A DNA stretch of 64,000 bases from Negativicutes bacterium. Lineage in GTDB: Bacteria; Bacillota_C; Negativicutes; Sporomusales_B; JARLHX01. The translations under genes were made by a program, and so were the position numbers. The DNA lies in assembly GCA_031292035.1 (NCBI GenBank), contig JARLHX010000022.1, positions 61,508 to 125,507 on the forward strand. The letters run 5' to 3'. Numbering within the stretch: position 1 is the first letter of the stretch; each line of letters begins with the position of its first letter. Positions 32,254-39,910 of the stretch are shown here, piece by piece. Under the pieces are notes generated by a model, which did no database searches, was not told where the DNA came from, and saw only the letters and a program-made list of their open reading frames with translations.

Positions 32254-33693
32254 ATGCCGGACAAGCGACTAGCGAACGAGAATAAACTTTTCCACAACAT
32301 TTTGGACAACCTCCGCGAAGGGGTCAATGTCGTGGACCCTGGCGGCTATATCACCTATTGCAACAAAAGTTCGGCCAAATATGTTTTGTCAACGCCGGAG
32401 GAAATGATCGGTAGGCATATTCGCGAGTACTATTCACAGGCTGCGCTTATCGAGGTGGTTCGCACCCAGAGTCCGCTGTTGGACTACAAAATCGTTCATG
32501 ACAACGGGCGGCGGTTTGTCGTGAATGCGATTCCCCTCTTTCTCGACGGCGTCTTTGCCGGTGGAATCGCAACCTTTCGGGATATTACGGAAATTGAGGA
32601 GTTGTCCCGGACGCTGGAACGCCTTGAAATGGAACTGGCCTTGAGCCAGAGTGCAGAAATCTTCGATGGTTTTGTCGGCTGGGACGGCAGCCTGAAGGAA
32701 ACGATAGAAAAAGCCCAGCGCAGCATCGCCTGTCTGGGCGGGCCCCGCCATTCCATTATTTTCGGTGAGACAGGCACCGGAAAAACTATGCTGGCTAAAG
32801 CGATGTATCTTTTCGCCAAGAAACTGGGGGTTCTCCACGGAGATGCTCCTTTCATCGAAGTAAACTGCGCCCAGTTTACCAATCCCGATATTGCGGCCAT
32901 GGAGATTTTCGGCACCGAACGAGGCGCCTTCACCGGCGCGGTTGAAAAAAAAGGGCTGGCCGAGCTGGCCAATGGCGGAGTGTTGTTTCTGGACGAGGCC
33001 CATGCCCTTGTTCAGCACCAGATTATGCTTTTGAAAATGATCGAATCAGGCGCCGTTCGCCGGATCGGGGGACGTTCCGAGCGCCAGGTGGATGTTATTA
33101 TTATCGCTGCGTCCAGCCGGGATTTGCAGCAGGAATTTATTCCAGAGCTGTACCAGCGTCTTGCCCAATATCAAATCTCCTTGCCGCCGCTAAGGCGGCG
33201 CTCACCGGAAGAAAAACGCCAACTGATGCTCTGCTTCATTCAGCAATATTCACGGAAGGTAAAGGCGCGCTACAATATCGAGCTGGACGTCCGCTTCACG
33301 AAGGAAGCCTCCCAGCATCTTTTAGACGGAAGTTTTGAACGCAACGTACGGCAGATGCGCGATATTGTCAATGCCGCGATTGATAAAGCGGCGCCCTATA
33401 TCAATGCTGTCGAGAGTATGGGGCCGAAAGTAAAAGTGACTGTGGGTGAAGAGCATATTTCGCTGCCCATGCTGCAGGAAAAAATTGACGTCGAGCCCCA
33501 GAAGCAGGCTGGTCAACCGGACCTTGATAAAACGATTGCGTTATTGGCTCAGTCTGGTCTGGGGCCGCGAAGGATTGCCGCTGAACTTCGCAATAGGGGG
33601 TGGAGTCTGGAATACTATCAAGTCGCCTATCGTTTGGAGAAGTTGCAGGGAAAAACCAGCAAGACTGGTGGGAAACTCATAGAGCAGCAATAA
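32254..33693 (+). CDS. PAS-AAA+ sigma-54-dependent transcriptional activator
   Basis: The 479-residue protein has an N-terminal PAS-like sensor (about 10-125, 'NILDNLREGVNVVDPGG') and a central AAA+ domain. The latter shows Walker A 'GETGTGKT', the sigma-54-contacting loop G-A-F-T-G-A, 'FLDEAH' as Walker B and 'LPPLRRRSPEE'. The C-terminal helix-turn-helix ('SGLGPRRIAAELRNRGWSLE') is not a Fis-type helix pair. It is an enhancer-binding protein, inferred to activate the sigma-54 promoter at 29068 and thus its own transcript. ATG at 32254 follows AGAGGTG at 6 nt. The PAS domain suggests a small-molecule or redox input. Confidence 0.9.
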   Translation: MPDKRLANENKLFHNILDNLREGVNVVDPGGYITYCNKSSAKYVLSTPEEMIGRHIREYYSQAALIEVVRTQSPLLDYKIVHDNGRRFVVNAIPLFLDGVFAGGIATFRDITEIEELSRTLERLEMELALSQSAEIFDGFVGWDGSLKETIEKAQRSIACLGGPRHSIIFGETGTGKTMLAKAMYLFAKKLGVLHGDAPFIEVNCAQFTNPDIAAMEIFGTERGAFTGAVEKKGLAELANGGVLFLDEAHALVQHQIMLLKMIESGAVRRIGGRSERQVDVIIIAASSRDLQQEFIPELYQRLAQYQISLPPLRRRSPEEKRQLMLCFIQQYSRKVKARYNIELDVRFTKEASQHLLDGSFERNVRQMRDIVNAAIDKAAPYINAVESMGPKVKVTVGEEHISLPMLQEKIDVEPQKQAGQPDLDKTIALLAQSGLGPRRIAAELRNRGWSLEYYQVAYRLEKLQGKTSKTGGKLIEQQ

Positions 33694-33767
33694 TCTGTAG
33701 TTATCCTAATTCGAGCATGGATTCTATCCTTCTAGCGTAAATAAAGGTAAGTGAGAGGAGAAATCTT

Positions 33768-34733
33768 ATGTTTGCGTCCTATTGTAAAAAGTTTACCGGG
33801 CTTTTTCCCTTGTGGGTGGTTTTAGTTTCGGCCTTGTCTTATCTATATCCCGATCCGGTGAAGCCATGGGGAGCCTATGTTCCTTATTATCTGGCGATTG
33901 TCATGTTGTGTATGGGTCTTACCATGCAGGCGGCTGATTTCAAACTGGTATTCTCCAGCCCGCGGGATGTTATGTGGGGGGTAATTCCCCGCTTTGTTAT
34001 CATGCCGTTTGTCGGTTTTTCCATCGCCAAACTGATGGGTCTGCCGCCTGCTCTTGCCGCCGGCCTGATCCTTGTAGGCTGCTGCCCGAGTGCGGTGGCC
34101 TCCAATGTGATGACCTTTTTATCAAAAGGCGACACGCCGCTGTCAGTCACTGTTTCGAGCGTCAACACCATTCTGGCGCCCTTGCTGACACCGGCACTCT
34201 TCCTGCTGCTCGCTGGCTCGATTGTTCCGGTCAACGCCCAGGCGATGCTGATCGATATTGCTAAGGTTGTACTGCTGCCGATCACCATCGGTGTGGTTAT
34301 CCGCCAACTGTTGAACGCGGCGGTCGAGAAAATCATGCCGGCCCTGCCTTCGATATCAACCATCTCCCTGCTCTTCATTATCGGGACAGGGGTGGCGATG
34401 AATGCCGGCCGGCTGGCGAGTGTGGCAATTGTCGCTTTTCTGGCTGTTGTTTTGCATAACGCCTTTGGGTTGCTGTTGGGCTATCTGACGGCAAGAAAAC
34501 TCGGTGGTCTGAGCCTGCATAAGGCCAAGGCCATTACCTTCGAAATTGGGATGGAGAATTCGGGTCTTGCTGTCGGCTTGGCCCTGGCCCATCTGGACCC
34601 TATGGCAGCCATTCCAGGGGCGATTTTCAGTGCATGGCATAATCTGACCGGATCGGCTTTGGCGTCATATTGGTCAGGCAAGGCTGAGAAAGAGGCTGCC
34701 GCGACCGGTGAAGCTCCTTCGGCAGAGGTTTAA
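33768..34733 (+). CDS. Bile acid:sodium symporter (BASS) family transporter
   Basis: The 321-residue protein has nine to ten hydrophobic segments and BASS motifs: 'AIVMLCMGLTMQAADFKLV', 'LVGCCPSAVASNVMTFLSKG' and 'TFEIGMENSGLAVGLALAHL'. Bacterial BASS proteins import small organic acids such as pantoate, pyruvate or 2-keto acids with sodium. The ATG follows GAGAGGAG. It lies 74 bp downstream of the sigma-54 activator in the same direction, so it may be co-regulated and transport the substrate of that cluster, or it may pair with the LarA-like gene after it. Confidence 0.85.
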   Translation: MFASYCKKFTGLFPLWVVLVSALSYLYPDPVKPWGAYVPYYLAIVMLCMGLTMQAADFKLVFSSPRDVMWGVIPRFVIMPFVGFSIAKLMGLPPALAAGLILVGCCPSAVASNVMTFLSKGDTPLSVTVSSVNTILAPLLTPALFLLLAGSIVPVNAQAMLIDIAKVVLLPITIGVVIRQLLNAAVEKIMPALPSISTISLLFIIGTGVAMNAGRLASVAIVAFLAVVLHNAFGLLLGYLTARKLGGLSLHKAKAITFEIGMENSGLAVGLALAHLDPMAAIPGAIFSAWHNLTGSALASYWSGKAEKEAAATGEAPSAEV

Positions 34734-34757
34734 TTACTGGTAGGTTTCATGACGAAT

Positions 34758-34807
34758 ACACCCCGGCGATGCGGAGAGTTTAGCGACTAGCCCCATCGCC
34801 GGGGTGT
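34758..34807. repeat. Perfect 14-bp inverted repeat before LarA-like gene
   Basis: ACACCCCGGCGATG (34758-34771) is fully complementary to CATCGCCGGGGTGT (34794-34807) with a 22-nt loop. It begins 24 bp after the transporter stop and ends 31 bp before the LarA-like start. No U-tract follows. It may be a partial terminator or structured leader. Confidence 0.6.
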
Positions 34808-34838
34808 CTGGCAAAAATAGCTGTGGGGTGAAGGTGTA

Positions 34839-36086
34839 ATGTTCAATCTGAAATCACTCGCAATGGTCAAACTACTATCCCAGGAGACGCCGGACAGCTT
34901 GTCGCTAGAGGAAATTGAAGCCAAGATCAGGCAGGGACTCGATCAACAGCGGGCAGAGAAAAATATAGCCGGCAAAAAAATCGGTGTTTTGGCGGGAAGC
35001 AGAGGAATCCGCAATATTCAGCACATCATCAAGGCGGTTGTGAAGTATCTGCAAGAGTATGGTGCCGAGGTGGTCATTCTGCCGGCGATGGGCAGCCATG
35101 GCGGGGCAACGGCCGAAGGGCAGCTGTCGCTGCTGGCCCACTACGGCATCAGTGAAAAGGAGATCGGGGTTCCGGTGGTATCCACCATGGAGGTGGCAAC
35201 AATAGGAGATATCAACGGTCATCCTGTTTTTGTCAATCGTCCTGTGCTGGACCTTGACTGGATTGTTCCGGTCAACCGCATCAAGGCCCATACCGATTAT
35301 CACGGTCCCTTTGAAAGCGGCCTTATCAAAATGCTGGTCATCGGGATGGGCAAGCGGGCCCAGGCCGAAGCGGTGCATCAACACGGCATCAGCGGATTGC
35401 GCGACCTCATCCCGCAGGTGGCCAAGAAGGTATTGGAGCGTGTGCCGCTGTTTGGCGCTGTCGGCATTGTGGAAAATAAATGGGACGAAACCGCGATGAT
35501 TGAGGTGCTGAATGCCGAGAATCTTTTTGCCCGGGAAGGGGAGCTGCTGCAGCGATCGAAAGACATGTTGCCCAAAATACCGGTTGGCAACCTGGATGTA
35601 TTAGTGGTTGCCCAAATGGGGAAAAACATTTCCGGTGTTGGAATCGACCCGAACGTAACCGGCCGTATGCGCATTAACGGTACGCCGGACGAGGACTTTA
35701 CAGCGAAACGGATTGTGGTGCTTGACCTCACCGATGAATCGGAAGGCAACGCCCTCGGCATGGGGATTGCCGACGTGATGACCCGACGTCTCTACAATAA
35801 GGTCGACATGCAAAAGACCTATATCAATACCATTACTTCCGGTTTTGTCGAGCGCTGCTTTATTCCGGTGGTGGCTGAGAGCGACGAAGAAGCCGTACGG
35901 ATTGCCGTGCAGACCTGCGGACGAGTGGTAACCGCGGAAAACGTTCGGATTGCGGTCATCACCAATACCCTTGACCTGTCAACCATTTATATTTCACCGG
36001 CGCTGAAAGCGGAAACACCGGCAGGCTACACGGTGGTGGAGCAAAAAGATAAGTTGTTTGATGAATCAGGGGATTTTATACAATAA
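34839..36086 (+). CDS. Divergent LarA-like (DUF2088) protein, putative nickel-pincer isomerase
   Basis: The 415-residue protein belongs to the LarA-like superfamily but is distant from the copy at 16676. Candidate active-site residues are His87 ('AMGSHGGATAEG'), His151 and His155 ('RIKAHTDYHGPF'), Lys164 ('ESGLIKMLV') and His180 ('AEAVHQHG'). Spacing between these resembles the His/His/Lys/His set of LarA, so a pincer-bearing lysine is plausible at 164. Substrate unknown. ATG at 34839 is preceded by GTGGGGTGAAGG. It follows the BASS transporter and ends at a strong terminator, so the two may form a uptake-and-isomerisation pair. Confidence 0.75.
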   Translation: MFNLKSLAMVKLLSQETPDSLSLEEIEAKIRQGLDQQRAEKNIAGKKIGVLAGSRGIRNIQHIIKAVVKYLQEYGAEVVILPAMGSHGGATAEGQLSLLAHYGISEKEIGVPVVSTMEVATIGDINGHPVFVNRPVLDLDWIVPVNRIKAHTDYHGPFESGLIKMLVIGMGKRAQAEAVHQHGISGLRDLIPQVAKKVLERVPLFGAVGIVENKWDETAMIEVLNAENLFAREGELLQRSKDMLPKIPVGNLDVLVVAQMGKNISGVGIDPNVTGRMRINGTPDEDFTAKRIVVLDLTDESEGNALGMGIADVMTRRLYNKVDMQKTYINTITSGFVERCFIPVVAESDEEAVRIAVQTCGRVVTAENVRIAVITNTLDLSTIYISPALKAETPAGYTVVEQKDKLFDESGDFIQ

Positions 36087-36111
36087 GGTCGGAGTGACTG
36101 CAGGGAGTGAG

Positions 36112-36143
36112 AAAACGCGACTGGGCAACCAGTCGCGTTTTTA
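36112..36143 (+). terminator. Rho-independent terminator
   Basis: AAAACGCGACTGG pairs perfectly with CCAGTCGCGTTTT around a GCAA tetraloop, followed by further T residues. It ends the LarA-like transcript and may also act for the opposing ytaF gene. Confidence 0.9.
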
Positions 36144-36163
36144 TCGCCAGGAGCAAAGTGATT

Positions 36164-36820
36164 TTATGGGGCGACATATTCATAGAAACCGATGATGATG
36201 AGCAGGACGCCGCTCAGCAGATAGGTTTTGCTGCCACACCGCCGGGTGGTATAGTGAATCCCGCAATATAGTCCTCCTGACAAGGTCAGGATACTCAGGC
36301 AAAATACCAATAAGGTGGTAATCGCGGCGTTCATGCCGACCAGCCCGGCTCCCAGCCCTGCCGCAAGGTTGTTCATGGTCAGGGCCAGCCCTAATAGGGT
36401 TGCTTCAAACATACTGATATCGCCGGAGAGATCGAGATCAGCACCCCCGGGATCTATTATGACCGCTGCTAATCTGGTAAAGATTGTCGCCGGGCGAAAA
36501 GGTCCACGACAGAGTATTATTTCCCTGTTTGGCGACACCTGATGAACGCGATTGGCATCCGTTAGCCCCTGCCACAGGACCCAGAGCCCTGCGGCGCAAA
36601 GCAATGCTGATCCACTGGCTCTGGCCAAAGGCAGCGGGAAAAAGGTGGAAATGGTTTGGCCGCACGACATGGCCAGATAGGTGCCGGTACTGGTAATGAC
36701 GGCGATGAGGAGATTGGCTGCAGAAGAAATGCGGATATTTCTCATACCATAAGACAGTCCGATGGCGATATTATCAAGATTCGATAATGTTGCCATCATC
36801 AGCATGGTGACAAAATTCAT
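36164..36820 (-). CDS. ytaF: Sporulation membrane protein YtaF (MntP-like)
   Basis: The 218-residue protein has six predicted transmembrane segments with the MntP-like pairing of an N-terminal and C-terminal half. It contains 'NLDNIAIGLSYGMRNIRI', the YtaF signature, and 'ALTMNNLAAGLGAGLVGMN' in the second half. YtaF is found in endospore formers and is thought to be a membrane transporter (manganese-exporter fold) acting during sporulation. ATG at 36820. It is a single gene facing the LarA-like gene, and supports a spore-forming host. Confidence 0.85.
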   Translation of the reverse strand: MNFVTMLMMATLSNLDNIAIGLSYGMRNIRISSAANLLIAVITSTGTYLAMSCGQTISTFFPLPLARASGSALLCAAGLWVLWQGLTDANRVHQVSPNREIILCRGPFRPATIFTRLAAVIIDPGGADLDLSGDISMFEATLLGLALTMNNLAAGLGAGLVGMNAAITTLLVFCLSILTLSGGLYCGIHYTTRRCGSKTYLLSGVLLIIIGFYEYVAP

Positions 36821-37201
36821 GGCGACACCTCATTCTGGCGGAAGGATAGGATGAGAATTTCTCAGGCGGGTTAAGACGTTAGAAAGGGCTAGATACTTAA
36901 TTACAATAAATGTCGGGAATTCCTATAGGCATTATTGCTTTGGTACTGGAGATATTTGCTGAGACGTGGCAAAGGCAGTTCGGGTCTTCTCGCCCCCGCG
37001 GCAGCCAAGCAGGGATAGGGCATTAGAGGATGCTTGAGTCTGGCGCAACTTTTGCGATTCTGACATAGAGAGGAGCGGCATAAGATATTTATAAGCGATG
37101 ATAAGACTATATTGCCATCGTGTATTTTTCGAAAGGATAATGGAATCGCGGCAGGGAAGACAAGGGCTAAACAGTTTGACCACAATTGAATAAGTCCACC
37201 C
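36821..37201. other. Intergenic region upstream of the cobalamin riboswitch
   Basis: This 380-bp stretch lies between ytaF (minus) and the riboswitch (plus). Six-frame reading gives only frames that run across the riboswitch, without ribosome sites or family features. It must contain the promoter of cobT and of ytaF. I see no other structured element with confidence. Confidence 0.5.
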
Positions 37202-37376
37202 ATCAGGTGCCTCTTTACCAAAAGAGGAGAATAGGGAAGTTCGGACAGGATGGTTGACGCCAATCCTGAAACGACGCGGTCGCGCCACTGTAAGCGGAGA
37301 GCAGCCTCATGAGAAACCACCGGAAACGGGAAGGTTGAGGTACTGTGATGATCCGTAGCCAGGAGACCTGCCTGAT
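37202..37376 (+). ncRNA. Cobalamin (AdoCbl) riboswitch
   Basis: The B12 box AGCCAGGAGACCTGCC lies at 37357-37372. The closing helix P1 pairs ATCAGG (37202-37207) with CCTGAT (37371-37376). Other conserved blocks are GGTGCC at the 5' side, GAGAATAGGGAAG, and GCGCCACTG (37282-37290). A transcription terminator follows at 37437, as expected of a transcriptional off-switch: with AdoCbl bound, cobT transcription stops. It should also tune the downstream regulators if they are on the same transcript. Confidence 0.95.
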
Positions 37377-37423
37377 AGGCTGTGTTTTTGTCCCCGCGCC
37401 AGGGATAATGCCAGAAGGATAGG

Positions 37424-37468
37424 TTTTTGCTTAGCAAAAGCCCTAGCCTTTTTTGGCGAGGGCTTTTT
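37424..37468 (+). terminator. Riboswitch expression platform: antiterminator and terminator
   Basis: The terminator stem AAAGCCCTAGCC pairs with GGCGAGGGCTTT (one mismatch) around a T6 loop, followed by TTTTTA. Just upstream a mutually exclusive hairpin TTTTGC-TTA-GCAAAA overlaps the left arm of the terminator, so it can serve as antiterminator. This places cobT under transcriptional control by the riboswitch. Confidence 0.8.
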
Positions 37469-37499
37469 ATATTTTGTCGCAATAAAAGGAGGAGAAGGA

Positions 37500-38525
37500 A
37501 TGAGTTATTCAATGCAAGTCGACGAACTGATCGATGGGATGGCAAAACCGCCCGGAAGCCTAGGGCTACTGGAGAAACACGTCAAACGGGTTTTGCTCAG
37601 TTGGGGGGGGATGCAGGAATTGAAGCCCTACCACCTGATTTTTGCTGCCGACAATGGCGTTGTCGCCGAGGGGGTGGCCGCCTTTCCCCCGGTCATCACC
37701 TATCTCCAGGCCCAAAATATGGTGGACGGCCGGGCTACCATCAACGCCTTCTGTCGCTGCTATGGCATTCCCTGTGAGGTGATGGATGTGGGTGTCAATG
37801 GAGCTAAGGCGGTGGGCACCGACCGTAAGGCCGCTGACGGCAGCAAGAATTTTGCGAAGGAAGCAGCCATGAGCGAAAGTGAATATGCCTATGTGTGGGC
37901 GGCGGCGGCCGGACGAGTGCAGACAGCAGCCGAGGAAGAAGGGTTTAATCTTTTTTCGTTCGGCGAAATGGGGATCGGCAATACCACTACCTCCTCCGCC
38001 GTACTGCACGCCCTGACCGGGATAGAAACTGAATTTGTCGTCGGCTATGGCGCCGGTCAGCCATGCAGTGAACTTCTCAAGAAAAAGCGCAACGCCATCA
38101 CCAAAGGAATGCTGCTGCACAAAGACAGCCTTCATACTACGCAGGACATTTTGCGCTGTCTTGGCGGTTTTGATATTGTCGCCATGTGTGCCGCTATGCT
38201 CAAATGTACCGAGCTGCATATCCCGTTCGTCATCGACGGATTTATCAGTGCCGTCGCCTACGCCTGTGCCGCCCGTATGGATGAGCAGGCAAAACTTTAT
38301 GCCATACCATCGCATCTTTCCAAGGAGCCGGGCATGATCTATGCTTTGCTGTTGGGCGGTATTCTGGCTGATGAAGTGCCGATCAGAGCCAATATGGCGC
38401 TGGGAGAGGGAACGGGGGCTGTACTGATGGTAGGGCTGCTGAAGGCAATGCTTGCGGCGATCACATCTACCGCCAGGCTGTCGGATTTTGATCTGGGCGA
38501 CCCGGCACTAAAGGCATCGGTCTGA
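37500..38525 (+). CDS. cobT: Nicotinate-nucleotide:dimethylbenzimidazole phosphoribosyltransferase (CobT)
   Basis: The 341-residue enzyme has the CobT signatures 'KPPGSLG' near the N-terminus, 'SFGEMGIGNTTTSSAV', 'CLGGFDIVAMCAAMLK' and 'ALGEGTGA' with the catalytic Glu. CobT activates the lower ligand base for cobamide assembly by transferring ribose-phosphate from nicotinate mononucleotide. ATG follows AAAGGAGGAG. Relatives ArsA/ArsB attach phenol or p-cresol in Sporomusa; here there is a single gene and not an adjacent pair, so the ligand base is probably a benzimidazole or purine, though this is inference. It is downstream of a cobalamin riboswitch. Confidence 0.93.
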   Translation: MSYSMQVDELIDGMAKPPGSLGLLEKHVKRVLLSWGGMQELKPYHLIFAADNGVVAEGVAAFPPVITYLQAQNMVDGRATINAFCRCYGIPCEVMDVGVNGAKAVGTDRKAADGSKNFAKEAAMSESEYAYVWAAAAGRVQTAAEEEGFNLFSFGEMGIGNTTTSSAVLHALTGIETEFVVGYGAGQPCSELLKKKRNAITKGMLLHKDSLHTTQDILRCLGGFDIVAMCAAMLKCTELHIPFVIDGFISAVAYACAARMDEQAKLYAIPSHLSKEPGMIYALLLGGILADEVPIRANMALGEGTGAVLMVGLLKAMLAAITSTARLSDFDLGDPALKASV

Positions 38526-38669
38526 GCATGCCGCGATAAAAAAGATAGAATAAGGTTGCCTATTTTTGGTAAATTATTGCGCTGCACAGGAGAATAGCTT
38601 ATCAATCGCCAATTATTCCCAACATAAACAACGAAGTTTTCCCCAGTGTTTTAGTTGGGAGGTGGAGCT

Positions 38670-39890
38670 ATGCAGAAAAACAACAGTTTTGCGCTGGGTG
38701 AAATCGTCAACACCAAAATTTTGCAGGAAATACAGGATAAATTTTGTGACGCGACAGGCTTGGCAGCAGTGATTGTTGATGTTGATGGAAAGCCTGTCAC
38801 TACGCCCAGCAATTTCACAAAATTCTGTAATCTTATCCGGTCGACACCGATGGGTTTAATTCGCTGTATGGCCTGTGACGACAGAGCCGGACGAAAAGCG
38901 ATGGAAAAACGGCAGCCGGTTGTCTATCATTGTCACTCCGGGCTTACCGACCTGGCGGCCCCGATCATTGTCAATAATGAATATTTGGGTGCCTTTTTGG
39001 CCGGGCAGGTTGTTTTGCCGCAGGATGGGTTCGATGACAAAAGCGAAATGAAGCGGCAGGTGGCTGGACTGGAGCTTGATCTGGACCTTTTGGCTGGCAT
39101 GTTTGAAACCATCGAGGTCGTCCCGGAAAACCGAGTGAAAGCCGCTGCCGACTTACTTTACATCATGTCAAACTACATTGTCGAGATGGGTGTCGCCAAT
39201 ATCAGCCAACGGCAACTGATGACTGAGATGAAAGCCAAGGCCGATCTGGAGTCCATGCTGAAGGCGAACGAGCTTAAAGCGCTGCAGTCCCAGGTCAATC
39301 CCCATTTTCTCTTTAATACCTTGAATACCATCGCCAGGCTGGCCATGCTGGAGGGTGCCGAACGCACCCAGGAGATGGTCTACGCCCTGTCCGACCTGCT
39401 GCGCAATAACCTCAGGGATATGGACCAGTTCAGTACATTGAAAGATGAAATCCACTCCATCAGGGACTACCTATTGATCCAGCAGGTGCGCTTTGGCGAC
39501 CGGATCAAGGTGGATATCAATATTCCGGCTGATTTGCAGGAAATGCGGATTCCGGTGATGACCCTCCAGCCTTTGGTGGAAAACGCTATCATTCACGGGC
39601 TGGAGCCGAAAAAGGAAGGCGGCGACATCCGCATTTTCGCTGCCATCGAGGACAACCGCTTGGTGATCACTGTTGCTGACAGCGGTATCGGCGTCAGTCC
39701 GGAACGCATCAGGGAAATCTTCCGGGAGGAAAAACGGGCGGTGTCCAAGGGCCAGACCACCGGCCTGGGAATCGTCAATGTGCATAAGCGGATTCAGCAC
39801 CATTTCGGCAACGACTACGGGGTAAAGATTGATGGGCAGCCAGGCAAGGGAACTGATGTACATATTTATCTGCCCTGTTCGCAGCATTGA
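38670..39890 (+). CDS. PocR-domain sensor histidine kinase (LytS/YesM-like)
   Basis: The 406-residue protein begins with a PocR sensory domain: 'LQEIQDKFCDATGLAAVIVD' (first 20 shown), 'KFCNLIRSTPMGLIRC', 'CHSGLTDLAAPI' and 'LGAFLAGQVVL', with several Cys. It has no membrane segment, so sensing is cytoplasmic. A coiled coil leads into the His_kinase domain with 'QSQVNPHFLFNTLNTI' (phospho-acceptor His) and an HATPase ('LQPLVENAIIHGLEP', 'ADSGIG', 'TGLGIVNVHKRI'). PocR domains respond to small diols such as 1,2-propanediol in Pdu systems. The neighbouring AraC-type regulator and Pdu operon make it the likely diol sensor. ATG follows GGGAGGTGG. Confidence 0.9.
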   Translation: MQKNNSFALGEIVNTKILQEIQDKFCDATGLAAVIVDVDGKPVTTPSNFTKFCNLIRSTPMGLIRCMACDDRAGRKAMEKRQPVVYHCHSGLTDLAAPIIVNNEYLGAFLAGQVVLPQDGFDDKSEMKRQVAGLELDLDLLAGMFETIEVVPENRVKAAADLLYIMSNYIVEMGVANISQRQLMTEMKAKADLESMLKANELKALQSQVNPHFLFNTLNTIARLAMLEGAERTQEMVYALSDLLRNNLRDMDQFSTLKDEIHSIRDYLLIQQVRFGDRIKVDINIPADLQEMRIPVMTLQPLVENAIIHGLEPKKEGGDIRIFAAIEDNRLVITVADSGIGVSPERIREIFREEKRAVSKGQTTGLGIVNVHKRIQHHFGNDYGVKIDGQPGKGTDVHIYLPCSQH

Positions 39891-39910
39891 AGATCGCAAA
39901 GGAGAAGGCA

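Noticed and set aside
36901..37545. Minus-strand 214-codon open frame across the cobalamin riboswitch
   Set aside because: The riboswitch and terminator on the plus strand account for the conserved sequence; the frame has no ribosome site or family signature.
37500..38525. CobT as the phenol-activating ArsA or ArsB of Sporomusa
   Set aside because: ArsA and ArsB are usually encoded by adjacent genes acting as a heterodimer; only one homolog is present here and it keeps the standard CobT motifs.
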